A stretch of DNA of 64,000 bases from an uncultured Eubacteriales bacterium (GTDB taxonomy: Bacteria > Bacillota > Clostridia > Oscillospirales > Oscillospiraceae), in the NCBI GenBank assembly GCA_902492005.1, contig CABUJV010000005.1, forward strand, positions 27,486 to 91,485, given 5' to 3'. This document shows, one piece after another, positions 32,579 to 41,000 of the stretch. Under the pieces are notes generated by a model, which was not told the DNA's origin, did no database searches, and was given only the letters and a program-made list of their open reading frames with translations. The position numbers and the translations under genes are program-made. Numbering within the stretch: the first letter of the stretch is position 1; every line of letters begins with the position of its first letter.

Positions 32579-33901
32579 TTGAAACGAACTCAAATCCTGC
32601 GCCGCATGACCCTTTTGACGCTGGCAGCCGTGCTGGCCGCCCTGACCGCCGTCCCTGCCTCAGCCCAACTGCTCGCCGCCGTCCAGGAGGAGGGCCCCGC
32701 AGTGGCCACCTTCGGCAAAAACGGCACCGTACAGGAGGTCTTCACCTTCTCGGCCGCCGACTTCCTGGTGGAGAACACCGATCTGGAGCTGGACTCCATC
32801 GTTCTCACCGCCCTGCCCGACGCCAACGCCGGCATCCTCACTATGGGGAATGTGGAGCTGGCGGTGGGCGATGTGGTGGGTATGAGCGCCGTGGCCGGCC
32901 TGCGCTTCACCCCGCTGGCCACCCCCACCGTGGCCGCCACGTCCTTCTCCTTCACCCCCGTGTTCTCCGACGGCTCCGCCGGGGCGGACACGACGGTGAA
33001 CCTCTATCTGCTTACTGCGGAGAACGGCGCCCCCATCGCAGAAAACCTGGAGCTGACCACCTATAAAAATGTGGCCGTCACCGCCCAGTTCGCCGCCGTG
33101 GACCCCGAGGGCGATATCCTCACCTTCCGTCTGGTGGACAAGCCAGCCCGGGGCTCCGTCACTCTGCCCGAGGACGGTTCCGCCGCATTCGTCTACACCC
33201 CCTATGAGAACAAGACCGGCAAGGACACCTTCACCTACGTGGCCGTGGACGCCGTCGGCAACACCTCCGCCCCCGCCACCGTCAAGGTGAAAATTGAAAA
33301 GGCCAACACCAAGGTGACCTACGCCGACCTGAACGGCCACGCCGCCCACCGGGCGGCCATCCGTCTGGCCGAAGAGGGCATCCTCATCGGTGAGTGCATG
33401 GGCGGGCAGTATTTCTTCCAGCCCGACCTGCCCGTCAGCCGGGACGAGTTCACCGCTCTGGCCATGCACACCGTGGGCCTGGAGGCGCTGGAGGATGTCA
33501 CCCGCACCGGCTTCGCCGACGACGCCTCCATCGCCGCCTGGGCCAAGCCCTATGTCTCCTCCGCCCTGAAGTCCGGCGTGGTGCAGGGCAGCGTCAGCGA
33601 CCAGGGCGTGGTCTTCCATCCCGATGCCACCATCACCAAGGCGGAGGCCACCGTGCTGCTCAACCGCCTGCTCCAGGTCACCGACGTGACCACCCCCACC
33701 TTCTTCACCGACGCCGACTCCACCCCCGCCTGGGCCTATCAGGCGGCGGTCAACCTGGAGACCGTGGGCGTGATCCGCACCGACGCCACCGGCTCCCTCT
33801 CCCTGAACAGCGGCCTGACCCGTGCCGAAGCCGCGGAGATGCTCTGCGGCGCGCTGGAGGTCCTGGACGCCCGGGAGACCGGCGGCCTGTTCCGCTGGTA
33901 A
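32579..33901 (+). CDS. S-layer-homology protein with a cadherin/Ig-like domain
   Basis: A 440-aa secreted wall protein. Signal peptide about residues 1-29 (LAAVLAALTAVPASA). Two tandem beta-sandwich segments follow; the second (about 195-240, AVDPEGDILTFRLVDKPARG to VYTPYENKTGKDTFTYVA) is a bacterial cadherin/Big-type repeat. Three SLH motifs complete the protein (YADLNGHAAHRAAIRLAE, FADDASIAAWAKPYVSSA and FTDADSTPAWAYQAAVNL), for non-covalent anchoring to wall polymers. TTG 32579 is the start: AGGAGG lies 8 bases before it, and the upstream ATG overlaps that site. Confidence 0.88.
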   Translation: MKRTQILRRMTLLTLAAVLAALTAVPASAQLLAAVQEEGPAVATFGKNGTVQEVFTFSAADFLVENTDLELDSIVLTALPDANAGILTMGNVELAVGDVVGMSAVAGLRFTPLATPTVAATSFSFTPVFSDGSAGADTTVNLYLLTAENGAPIAENLELTTYKNVAVTAQFAAVDPEGDILTFRLVDKPARGSVTLPEDGSAAFVYTPYENKTGKDTFTYVAVDAVGNTSAPATVKVKIEKANTKVTYADLNGHAAHRAAIRLAEEGILIGECMGGQYFFQPDLPVSRDEFTALAMHTVGLEALEDVTRTGFADDASIAAWAKPYVSSALKSGVVQGSVSDQGVVFHPDATITKAEATVLLNRLLQVTDVTTPTFFTDADSTPAWAYQAAVNLETVGVIRTDATGSLSLNSGLTRAEAAEMLCGALEVLDARETGGLFRW

Positions 33902-33904
33902 ACG

Positions 33905-33943
33905 AAAACACCCCTGCGGCGGATGCGCCGCAGGGGTGTTTTT
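33905..33943. terminator. Bidirectional terminator between SLH and histidine kinase genes
   Basis: A perfect 17-bp stem (33905-33921 with 33926-33942) with AAAA/TTTT at its base, between convergent genes. Confidence 0.9.
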
Positions 33944-34827
33944 CAAATCCGCCACCGCACCTGCACGGTGAATTGTTCTCCGTCCAGCGCCGCGGTGACC
34001 CGGTGACCCATCTGCCCGGCCAGGGCCTTGACGATGGCCAGGCCCAGCCCGGTGGACTGGCCGGTGCGCATCTTGTCGGCGGTGAAGAAGCGGTCGAAGA
34101 CGTGCTCCACGTCCTCCCGGGTCAGCTCAGCCGCGTCATTGGAAAAGGCGGAGACCACCGTCTCCCCCTCCCGGTACAGAAGGATGGACATCCGCTTCCG
34201 CCCGTGCTCCAGGGCGTTGCGGATCAGATTGGTGAATACCCGCAGCACCCCCGCCGGATCGGCGGTGACGGCGGGCAGCCCCGGAGCCAGCTCCACCGTC
34301 ATATCGAAGCCGGACTGCTCGAAGTCGTTGTAGAATTCAGCCACCAGCTCACTGAGCACATGGTACAGGTCCACCTTCTCCCGGGAGAGGGGGTATTCGC
34401 CCCCCTCCAGCCGGGACAGATCGTAAAAGCTGGTGATGAGGCTCTGGAGGGCCTTGGCCCGGCCCTGGACGATGCCCAGATACTCCCGCCGCTCCTCCGC
34501 CGTCAGGCTGTCCCCCTCCAGAAGCTGAAGATAGCCCAGGATGGAGGTCAGCGGCGTGCGCAGGTCGTGGGAGATGTTGGAGATCTGCTGCCGGATGGCG
34601 TGCTCCTGCCGCCGGTGCTCGGCTTCGTCGGCCTCCCGCAGCTCCAGCAGGCGGTTTACAGCGGAGAGCAGGTCCTCCGCCGCCCGGTTGGGCGCGGCCA
34701 TGCGCACCCGGGCGCTCTCATCCTCCCGGAGCTGCCGGGCGCAGGAGCGGATGTCCTTTTCCAGCGCGTAGAGCCGCAGGCCCAGCACGGCGCACAGCGC
34801 CGCCAGAATCACCGCCGCGATCGCCAA
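33943..34827 (-). CDS. Sensor histidine kinase of an ABC-transporter operon
   Basis: A 294-aa kinase with one short N-terminal membrane helix (about 2-22), a coiled-coil linker, the phospho-acceptor His87 in SNISHDLRTPLTSILGY, N box NLIRNALEHG and G boxes HVFDRFFTADKMRTGQSTGLGLAIVK. There is almost no extracellular loop, as in intramembrane-sensing kinases tied to peptide-antibiotic ABC transporters, so the signal may come through the permeases. TTG 34827 follows GGGGAG; there is no ATG alternative nearby. It is the last gene of the operon. Confidence 0.9.
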   Translation of the reverse strand: MAIAAVILAALCAVLGLRLYALEKDIRSCARQLREDESARVRMAAPNRAAEDLLSAVNRLLELREADEAEHRRQEHAIRQQISNISHDLRTPLTSILGYLQLLEGDSLTAEERREYLGIVQGRAKALQSLITSFYDLSRLEGGEYPLSREKVDLYHVLSELVAEFYNDFEQSGFDMTVELAPGLPAVTADPAGVLRVFTNLIRNALEHGRKRMSILLYREGETVVSAFSNDAAELTREDVEHVFDRFFTADKMRTGQSTGLGLAIVKALAGQMGHRVTAALDGEQFTVQVRWRI

Positions 34828-34845
34828 CGTCCTCTCCCCTTTCTC

Positions 34846-35592
34846 TCAGCGCAGCTCCCGCCGCCGGAACGCCAAAACGCCCACCGCCGAGGTAACCGCC
34901 AGCCACCCCAGGCCGACCAGCCAGCTATGGACCAGCAGCTCCCAGGTCAAAACACCCTCAAGCTGGCCAAAGGTCCAGCTCAGCAGCAGGGACTGCAGGG
35001 CAGCGGCCCCCTGGGCCAGGGGTCCCTGGGCGTTCCAGGTGATGAGGGAGGCCATCCAGTCCAGAAAAACGAACCAAACGAAATACAGGCTTTCCGCCGC
35101 GCCGGGACTGGGCACCAGAAAAAACAGCATCTGGGCCAGGCCCAGGCCCCCCACCCACAGCGGCAGGGCCGCTGCCAGACAGTAGCCGACGACGGCCAGC
35201 GCCGCCCGGTCCTGCGCCGGGTCGGAATGGCGGAACAGGAGCCCGCCTGCCGCCAGACACAGGCCCACCACCAGAGCCAGGGCGATCAGGGCCACGATCA
35301 GGGCGGAGAGCAGTTTGCCCAAGTAGATGCGGCTCCTGGGCAGGCCAGCGGAGAGCTCGTTTTTCAGCGTGCCGCTGCGGCCCATGTCCGAGCAAACCAG
35401 GGCTGAGAGCAGCATGGCCATAGGTAGGCCCAGAGTCAGGGTCGTGACGAAGGCGTTCAGCAGCTCGTAGCACTCACCGTGGGCGAACAGGAGGATGTAG
35501 AAGCTCTCCAGCCCCAGGATCAGAGCCAGCAGCGCCCAGGTACTCTTGCGGCGGCGGACCTTATAGAGCTCCGCGCTGATGTAGTTGAGCAT
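34846..35592 (-). CDS. ABC-2 type permease (second)
   Basis: A 248-aa membrane protein with about six helices, N-terminus MLNYISAELYKVRRRKSTW and an SGTLKNELSAGLPRSRIYLGKL cytosolic loop, the hallmark of LanE/LanG- and BcrB-like permeases. It is paralogous to the next permease (same AELYKV start, same IYLGKL loop). Together with the ATPase it should form an exporter or immunity pump for a membrane-active peptide. ATG 35592 follows GGGGAGG. Confidence 0.85.
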   Translation of the reverse strand: MLNYISAELYKVRRRKSTWALLALILGLESFYILLFAHGECYELLNAFVTTLTLGLPMAMLLSALVCSDMGRSGTLKNELSAGLPRSRIYLGKLLSALIVALIALALVVGLCLAAGGLLFRHSDPAQDRAALAVVGYCLAAALPLWVGGLGLAQMLFFLVPSPGAAESLYFVWFVFLDWMASLITWNAQGPLAQGAAALQSLLLSWTFGQLEGVLTWELLVHSWLVGLGWLAVTSAVGVLAFRRRELR

Positions 35593-35616
35593 CTTCTCCG
35601 CCTCCCCGCTTCGGCA

Positions 35617-36378
35617 TCAGTTGATCTCCCTGCGTTGGAACAGCAGCAGGCCCAGCAGAGTGCTGGCGGCGAGCCATCCCAGACCAATGAGCCAGCACTC
35701 CCAGATGGGGTAGTCCCAGTTGTCCATGGGGGCCACCAGGGTGAAGCGGCGCAGCGCCGTCAGGAACAGGGGGTTCAGCAGCAGCCCCAGCAGCCTGAGC
35801 AGCCCCGGGATTCCGGCCACCACGCCGATGGCGGCGAAGGGAGCCGCCACGCCGCCGCGGAACAGGAAAAAGCACAGGTGAGCCACCCCCTGGGCCCCCA
35901 GCCACAGGGGAAAGGCGGACAGCAGGGACCGGCCCGCCAGGGCCCACATCTGGTTTGTCTCCGCCATGAGCATGCCGTCCGGGTCCGCCTCCAGCGGCAG
36001 GGTGGGCACGCATAGGGCCAGATACAGCCCCACCGCCAGCGCGCAGGCCAGCACCGCCACGGCGATCTCCAGCACCAGCTTGCCCAGATAAATGCGGCTT
36101 CTGGGAATACCGTAGGAGATCTCGTTTTTCAGCGTACCAGTCTTGTACTGCTCGGAAAAGACCAGATCGGTGGTGATGAGGGGGGCGTAAAGCCCCACGG
36201 ACAGGAGCATCACCAGGGTATACAGGGCCCCGGACAGGGGGACGAAGCCGCCGTGGGAGTTCGTCGTCCACCACAGGGCGGTCAGCAGCACCACGCAGCC
36301 CAGAAACAGTCCCAGGGCGATCCAGGTGTATTTCCGGTGTACCACCTTATAGAGCTCGGCACTCAGGTAGTCAGCCAT
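35617..36378 (-). CDS. ABC-2 type permease (first)
   Basis: A 253-aa permease with about six helices and the same signature loop (GTLKNEISYGIPRSRIYLGKL) as its neighbour, starting MADYLSAELYKVVHRKYTW. GGAGG lies 9 bases before ATG 36378, whereas the GTG at 36387 is too close to it. The start overlaps the ATPase stop by 8 bp. Paired non-identical permeases are typical of lantibiotic immunity LanFEG systems. Confidence 0.85.
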   Translation of the reverse strand: MADYLSAELYKVVHRKYTWIALGLFLGCVVLLTALWWTTNSHGGFVPLSGALYTLVMLLSVGLYAPLITTDLVFSEQYKTGTLKNEISYGIPRSRIYLGKLVLEIAVAVLACALAVGLYLALCVPTLPLEADPDGMLMAETNQMWALAGRSLLSAFPLWLGAQGVAHLCFFLFRGGVAAPFAAIGVVAGIPGLLRLLGLLLNPLFLTALRRFTLVAPMDNWDYPIWECWLIGLGWLAASTLLGLLLFQRREIN

Positions 36379-37294
36379 GGCGGACACCTCCGATCAGGCC
36401 CAGGAAGTAGTCCTCCAGGTTGGCGTTCTTATTCTCCGCCCCCAGCAGGGCCACCCCCGCCCCCATCAGGGCGGCGGTGACAGTCTGGGGCCGGTCCAGC
36501 CGGTCATAGAGCCGCAGGAGGTTCCCCGGCAGCACCTCGTAATCCCGGGTGCCCAGCTCCTGCTCCAGCACCAGGGCGGCCCGGGCGGCGTCGTCCACGG
36601 TGAGCTGAAGACAGGCCCGGCACTTTTCCCGCAGCCGTGCGGCGGAGACCTGCTCCAGCATCCGGCCCCCGTCCAAAAAGCCGTAATGGGTGGCGATGTT
36701 GCTCAGTTCAGAGAGGATGTGGCTGGAGATGAGAATGGTGGTCTCCCGCTGGCGGTTGAGCTCCAGCAGGATGTTGCGGAACTCCACGATGCCCTCGGGG
36801 TCCAGGCCGTTGATGGGCTCGTCCAGCAGCAGCAGGTCCGGGTGGTTCATCAGGGCCAGGGCCAGCCCCAGCCGCTGTTTCATGCCCAAGGAAAACTGCT
36901 TGAACTTCTTTTTCCCCGCGTCGTGGAGCCCCGCCTGCTCCAGGGCCCGGTCCACACACTCCGGCCCGGGGATGCCCCGCTGGCGGCGGTAGTACTCCAG
37001 ATTCTCCCGGGCGGTCAGATAGGGGTAAAAGCTGGGGGTCTCCACCATGGCCCCGGTGCGGGCCCGGGCGGCGGCCAGCCCCTTCTGCGTGGTCTGTCCG
37101 AAGAGCTCGATCTCCCCGGTGGTGGGCACGGTCTGGGCGGTGAGCATCCGGATGATGGTGGTCTTGCCCGCCCCGTTGCGCCCTACCAGGCCGTAGATCT
37201 GGCCCTTCTCGACGGCCAGGTCCACCCCGTCCACCGCGGCGGCAGCGCCGTACCGCTTGGTCAGGGCCCGGGTGACCAGTACATATTCTGCCAT
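36371..37294 (-). CDS. ABC transporter ATPase, BcrA/LanF type
   Basis: A 307-aa ATPase: VGRNGAGKTTIIRML (Walker A), Q-loop in ETPSFYPYLTARENLEYYRR, signature FSLGMKQRLGLALAL, LLLLDEPINGLDPEG (Walker B) and a SSHILSEL switch His. The E-loop-like substitution INGLD for TNGLD is usual in this branch. The last 90 residues form the extra regulatory domain found in bacitracin and lantibiotic exporters. An 82-bp gap separates it from the response regulator gene, room for a regulated promoter. Confidence 0.92.
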   Translation of the reverse strand: MAEYVLVTRALTKRYGAAAAVDGVDLAVEKGQIYGLVGRNGAGKTTIIRMLTAQTVPTTGEIELFGQTTQKGLAAARARTGAMVETPSFYPYLTARENLEYYRRQRGIPGPECVDRALEQAGLHDAGKKKFKQFSLGMKQRLGLALALMNHPDLLLLDEPINGLDPEGIVEFRNILLELNRQRETTILISSHILSELSNIATHYGFLDGGRMLEQVSAARLREKCRACLQLTVDDAARAALVLEQELGTRDYEVLPGNLLRLYDRLDRPQTVTAALMGAGVALLGAENKNANLEDYFLGLIGGVRHG

Positions 37295-37376
37295 GTGGCA
37301 TCAGCCTTTCTGTTGGATTGTGATGCCATTCTACCGAAGAAGCAACAAATCCCCGTAAAGCAAAGGTGAAGAAACT

Positions 37377-38069
37377 CTAAAGTTCGTTCATCTTGAACCC
37401 GATGCCCCACACCGTTTTGATGTATTCCCGGTCGCTGACCTTTCCCAGCTTGGAGCGCAGGTTGGAGATGTGGACGTTGACGGTGTTGTCGTCTCCCATG
37501 TACTCCCCGCCCCAGACGTTCTCATAGAGCTGCTCCCGGGTATAAACCTTTTTCGGGTGGGACAGCAGCAGCGCCAGGATCTCGAACTCCCGGGCGGTGA
37601 GGGCCACGTCCTTCCCGCCGGCCGTCACCCGGACGGCCTCCCGGTCCAGGACCAAGTCCCCCAGCCGAAGCACCTCCCCTGCCTCCGCCGGGGCGGAGAA
37701 CTGCCGGTAGCGCCGGAGCTGGGCCTCCACACGGGCCAGCACCTCGGCGTTGTCGAAGGGCTTGGGGATGAAGTCGTCGGCCCCCAGCCGCAGGACGTTG
37801 ACCCGGTCCTCCAGTCCCGCCTTGGCGGAGAGGACCAGGATGGGCATGGTCTTTTTCCGGCGCATTTGGGCGATAAACTCCTCTCCGGTCAGGCCAGGGA
37901 GCATCAGATCCAGCAGCACCAGGTCGTACTCGTACTGCTCGGCCCACAGCACGGCCTCGCTGCCCGAAAAGGCGGGCCGCACGTCGTAGCCCCCGTCGGT
38001 GAGGATGCGGCACAGCAGGCGGTTGATGTCCGGGTCGTCCTCCACCACCAGGATGTGATAGGTCTCCAT
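37377..38069 (-). CDS. OmpR-family response regulator
   Basis: A 230-aa two-domain regulator: receiver with acidic pair ED-D at 10-12, phospho-Asp54 in LVLLDLMLPGLTG, Thr/Ser and Lys (FIPKPFDN), then an OmpR winged helix (ALTAREFEILALLLSHPKKVYTREQLYENVWG, DNTVNVHISNLRSKLG, VWGIGFKM). Partner of the kinase at the operon's end; probably activates the ABC genes just downstream through the 82-bp gap. Only 1 bp separates it from the Zn-ribbon ORF. Confidence 0.94.
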   Translation of the reverse strand: METYHILVVEDDPDINRLLCRILTDGGYDVRPAFSGSEAVLWAEQYEYDLVLLDLMLPGLTGEEFIAQMRRKKTMPILVLSAKAGLEDRVNVLRLGADDFIPKPFDNAEVLARVEAQLRRYRQFSAPAEAGEVLRLGDLVLDREAVRVTAGGKDVALTAREFEILALLLSHPKKVYTREQLYENVWGGEYMGDDNTVNVHISNLRSKLGKVSDREYIKTVWGIGFKMNEL

Positions 38070-38070
38070 A

Positions 38071-38193
38071 CTATCGGTTCGCCTCCTCCCGGCCGGTCCT
38101 GCGTTCGTCCCCGCACTTGGGGCACTTGTTCTGCACCGCCTTGAGAGGATGGGAGGGATTTTCCCGCTCACCGCTCCAGCAGATCCACTTCAT
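38071..38193 (-). CDS. Hypothetical 40-aa CPKCG zinc-ribbon-like protein
   Basis: A short ORF with a strong AGGAGG site (7 bases before ATG 38193), 14 bp after rqcH and 1 bp before the response regulator gene. It contains ICWSGE near the start and NKCPKCGDERRTG near the end, a plausible but minimal Cys cluster (three cysteines). No family recognised. Tight spacing on both sides argues that it is translated. Confidence 0.5.
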   Translation of the reverse strand: MKWICWSGERENPSHPLKAVQNKCPKCGDERRTGREEANR

Positions 38194-38207
38194 AGTCGTT
38201 CCTCCTC

Positions 38208-39836
38208 TTATTTGACCCGCAGCTTCCTGGCCAGTTCCCCGTCCGGGTCCACATAGGCCGTCTGGTACGTGGTGTAGACCACCATCCCCGGCCGGGCCCC
38301 GGCGGGCTTTTTCACATATTTCACCAGGGTGTAGTCCACCGGCACCTTTTTGCCCTCCCGGCCCTGGGAAAACCAGGCGGCCAGCTGGGCGGCCTCGGTG
38401 ACGCTCAGAAGGTCGGGCTCCTGTCCGCCCGTCCACAGGATGACGTGGGAGCCGTGGATCTTCTGGGTGTGGAACCACAGCTCCCCCTTGCCCGCCTGCT
38501 TGGTGGTGAGGGCGTCGTTTTGGGTGTTGTTCTTGCCCACCGAAATGCGCAGCCCCGCCGAGGACCGAAACTCCATGGGCCGGGTCTGCACCTTCAGGTT
38601 CCGCAGGCTGGCCCTGCTCCCCTTGCGGAGGTAGCCGGTTCCGATGAGCTCCTGCCGGATCTCCAGCAGGTCCCGCTCCCCCTCGGCCAGCTTGACGGTC
38701 TCCAGCACACTGTCCAGATAGTCCAGCTCCCGTCGGCCCTTCTCGATCTGCTCGGTGAGCACCCGCTCGGCCGTCTTGGCCTTGTTGTACTCCTTATAAT
38801 ACTTGGCGGCGTTCTGCTGGGGCGTGAGGAGCGGGTCCAGCGGGATGTCCACCTCCCGCCCCTCGGGGTCGTAGTAGTCCGCCAGCCGGGCCGTGTGCAT
38901 TCCCTTCTCCAGCGCGTACAGGTTGGAAGTGAGGATGTCCCCCAGCTCCCGCTTGCGCTCCCGATCCTTCGTGGCCGCCAGCTCCAGCTCCTGCTGGCCC
39001 ACCCGGCGGGCGGTGCGGTCCCGTACCCGGCCCACCGCCTTCAAAAGCTCCTGGCCCTTCTGCCCGGTGCGCTGAGCAGTCTCCCGGGCGGCGTAAAAGT
39101 CCTCCAGCAGCTCGGAAAAGCTGGGATAGGGCCTCGACTCCGTCCCCGGTCCGTACTGTAAAATGGGCAGAAAGGTGAAATCGGCGGCCTTGCCGTCCCG
39201 CACCAGCAGGGTGGGAACATAGTCTCCCCCCACAGCCCGTGAGAGCTGCTCCAGCTTCTCCTCCAGGGGCAGATCCTTCACGCTCTCCACCCCGCCCCGG
39301 AAGGCCAGCTCCCGCTCGATGAGGGGGGACAGGCCGGGCCGGGGCTCGGGCAGCCGGTAGAACAGGCCGGGCAGCACCTGCCGCTGGGCGGACATGTCGG
39401 CGTCCACCCGGCGCATACAGTCCACGATGCGCCCCTCCGCGTCCAACAGGATGAGGTTGGCCCGGCGGCTCATGGCCTCCAGCACCAGGGTGCGGGGCAC
39501 CCGGTCCCCCAGCTCGTCGATGACCTCCAGCCGGAGCAGGACGATGCGCTCCAGCTCCGGCTGCTCAATGGCCAGAATGCGCCCGCCGGTGAGATGCTTG
39601 CGCAGGAGCATACAGAACATGGGGGGCTGGGCCGGGTTCTCCCGGGGCAGCCGGGTCAGGTGGAGCCGGGGGGCCGAGGGGCTTCCGGAGAGGAGCAGCT
39701 TCACGTTCTCCCCCGCCCGGATGTTGAGGATCACCTCGTCCCGGATGGGCTGGTAGATCTTGTCCACCTTGCCACCCACCAGGGTCTTTTTCAGTTCTTC
39801 CACCACTGCCGTCAGGCAGATCGCGTCCAAAGGCAT
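38208..39836 (-). CDS. rqcH: Ribosome quality control factor RqcH (NFACT protein)
   Basis: A 542-aa NFACT family protein (RqcH, older name FbpA homologue). In Bacillus RqcH binds obstructed 50S subunits with peptidyl-tRNA and adds C-terminal alanine tails for degradation. NFACT-N starts MPLDAICLTAVVEELKKTL and has QPIRDEVILNIR; long helices (about 270-420) follow; the NFACT-R domain carries KGELWFHTQKIHGSHVIL with the typical histidines. Its ATG is 2 bp after the mrnC stop. Confidence 0.93.
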   Translation of the reverse strand: MPLDAICLTAVVEELKKTLVGGKVDKIYQPIRDEVILNIRAGENVKLLLSGSPSAPRLHLTRLPRENPAQPPMFCMLLRKHLTGGRILAIEQPELERIVLLRLEVIDELGDRVPRTLVLEAMSRRANLILLDAEGRIVDCMRRVDADMSAQRQVLPGLFYRLPEPRPGLSPLIERELAFRGGVESVKDLPLEEKLEQLSRAVGGDYVPTLLVRDGKAADFTFLPILQYGPGTESRPYPSFSELLEDFYAARETAQRTGQKGQELLKAVGRVRDRTARRVGQQELELAATKDRERKRELGDILTSNLYALEKGMHTARLADYYDPEGREVDIPLDPLLTPQQNAAKYYKEYNKAKTAERVLTEQIEKGRRELDYLDSVLETVKLAEGERDLLEIRQELIGTGYLRKGSRASLRNLKVQTRPMEFRSSAGLRISVGKNNTQNDALTTKQAGKGELWFHTQKIHGSHVILWTGGQEPDLLSVTEAAQLAAWFSQGREGKKVPVDYTLVKYVKKPAGARPGMVVYTTYQTAYVDPDGELARKLRVK

Positions 39837-39838
39837 GT

Positions 39839-40240
39839 TCAGTCCCCCATCATGGTCGAAAATAGCTCGTTGAGCCGCTCCGTCCTCCCCTGGAGGTACA
39901 GCCAGCCGAACAGGGCCTCCAGGGCGGTGGCGGTCTGGTACTCCTCCCGGCTGGCCGCTTTGGGAATGGAGTGGGGGCTGGCGTTGCGCCCCCGGCGGAA
40001 GACCTCCCCCTCCTCTTCTGACAGGAGCGGCAGGAGCTTCTCCGCCATGGCGGCCTGGGCAGGGGCGGCCACAAAGCGGACGGCGGCCCGGTGCAGGCCC
40101 TTGGAGGTGGCCTTGCCGCGCAGGCACAGCCAGGAGCGGACCATCACCTCGAAGACCGCGTCCCCCAGGTGGGCCAGTCCCAGATTGCTGATGGCCCGGA
40201 TATCGTCGGGCGCGGCATTCAGATGAAAATAATCTGTCAT
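39839..40240 (-). CDS. mrnC: Mini-ribonuclease 3
   Basis: A 133-aa RNase III catalytic domain without a double-stranded RNA-binding domain, used in 23S rRNA maturation. NLGLAHLGDAVFEVMVRSWL holds the catalytic Asp, and TALEALFGWLYLQG the closing Glu motif. AGGAG precedes ATG 40240. It is the first gene of the long minus-strand run to rqcH and beyond and has its own promoter. Confidence 0.94.
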   Translation of the reverse strand: MTDYFHLNAAPDDIRAISNLGLAHLGDAVFEVMVRSWLCLRGKATSKGLHRAAVRFVAAPAQAAMAEKLLPLLSEEEGEVFRRGRNASPHSIPKAASREEYQTATALEALFGWLYLQGRTERLNELFSTMMGD

Positions 40241-40278
40241 GGTATTTTCTCCTGCAAAATAGAAATCATATGGATATC

Positions 40279-40307
40279 AGTATACCGCAAACCGATCCAA
40301 AACACAA
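40279..40307 (-). promoter_or_regulatory. mrnC promoter
   Basis: Minus-strand TTGTGT (40302-40307), 17 bp, TATACT (40279-40284). Confidence 0.65.
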
Positions 40308-40329
40308 TCATCCGAAAGGAGCCATCTCT

Positions 40330-40950
40330 ATGCCCTACCCCTTCACCCTTCGTCCCCTGCCCTACAGCTATGAGGCGCTGCGCCCTGAAATCAGCGACAC
40401 CACCCTCCACTTCCACCACGACAAGCATCTGCAGACCTATGTGGACAATCTGAACAAGGCCCTGGCCGACTGCGCCCCGTGCCAGCGCATGACCCTGGAG
40501 GAGCTGCTCCAGAACCTGGACGCCCTGCCCGAGGACAAACGTACCCCGGTACGCAACAATGCAGGCGGAGTATACAACCACTACCTCTACTTTGACTGCA
40601 TGGCCCCCCGAAGCGGCTCCCGCCCCTCCGGCGCGCTGGCCCGGGCCATGGACACCGCCTTCGGCTCCTATGAGGACTGGAAGGCCCGGATGAAGGCCGC
40701 GGCTCTGGGGCAGTTCGGTTCGGGCTACGCCTGGCTGGTCTGCGACTCCTCCCGCTGCGTATCGGTGGTCCAGACCGCCAACCAGGACTGCCCCCTGTCC
40801 AAGGGGGCGTATCCCCTTCTGTGCGTGGACGTATGGGAGCACGCCTACTATCTGGACTACCAAAACCGCCGGGCGGACTACGTGGACGCCTGGTTCAGCC
40901 TCATCAACTGGCCCTTTGTCGAAAGCCGCTATGACGGCTGCTGCAAATGA
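40330..40950 (+). CDS. Fe/Mn superoxide dismutase
   Basis: A 206-aa superoxide dismutase converting superoxide to oxygen and peroxide. The four metal ligands are apparent: His29 (FHHDKH), His84 (NNAGGVYNHYLYF), Asp167 and His171 (CVDVWEHAYYLDYQNRR). GQFGSGYAWLV is the conserved core segment. Metal preference (Fe or Mn) cannot be settled by eye. There is no signal peptide, so it is cytosolic. AAAGGAG precedes the ATG; a strong terminator follows. Confidence 0.93.
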   Translation: MPYPFTLRPLPYSYEALRPEISDTTLHFHHDKHLQTYVDNLNKALADCAPCQRMTLEELLQNLDALPEDKRTPVRNNAGGVYNHYLYFDCMAPRSGSRPSGALARAMDTAFGSYEDWKARMKAAALGQFGSGYAWLVCDSSRCVSVVQTANQDCPLSKGAYPLLCVDVWEHAYYLDYQNRRADYVDAWFSLINWPFVESRYDGCCK

Positions 40951-40954
40951 AAGC

Positions 40955-41000
40955 ATCCGCTGCGCGCCGGAGGATAACCGGCGCGCAGCGGATCATTTTT
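40955..41000 (+). terminator. Terminator of the superoxide dismutase gene
   Basis: A perfect 16-bp stem (40955-40970 with 40978-40993) followed by CATTTTT. It lies between convergent genes and may serve both strands. Confidence 0.88.
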
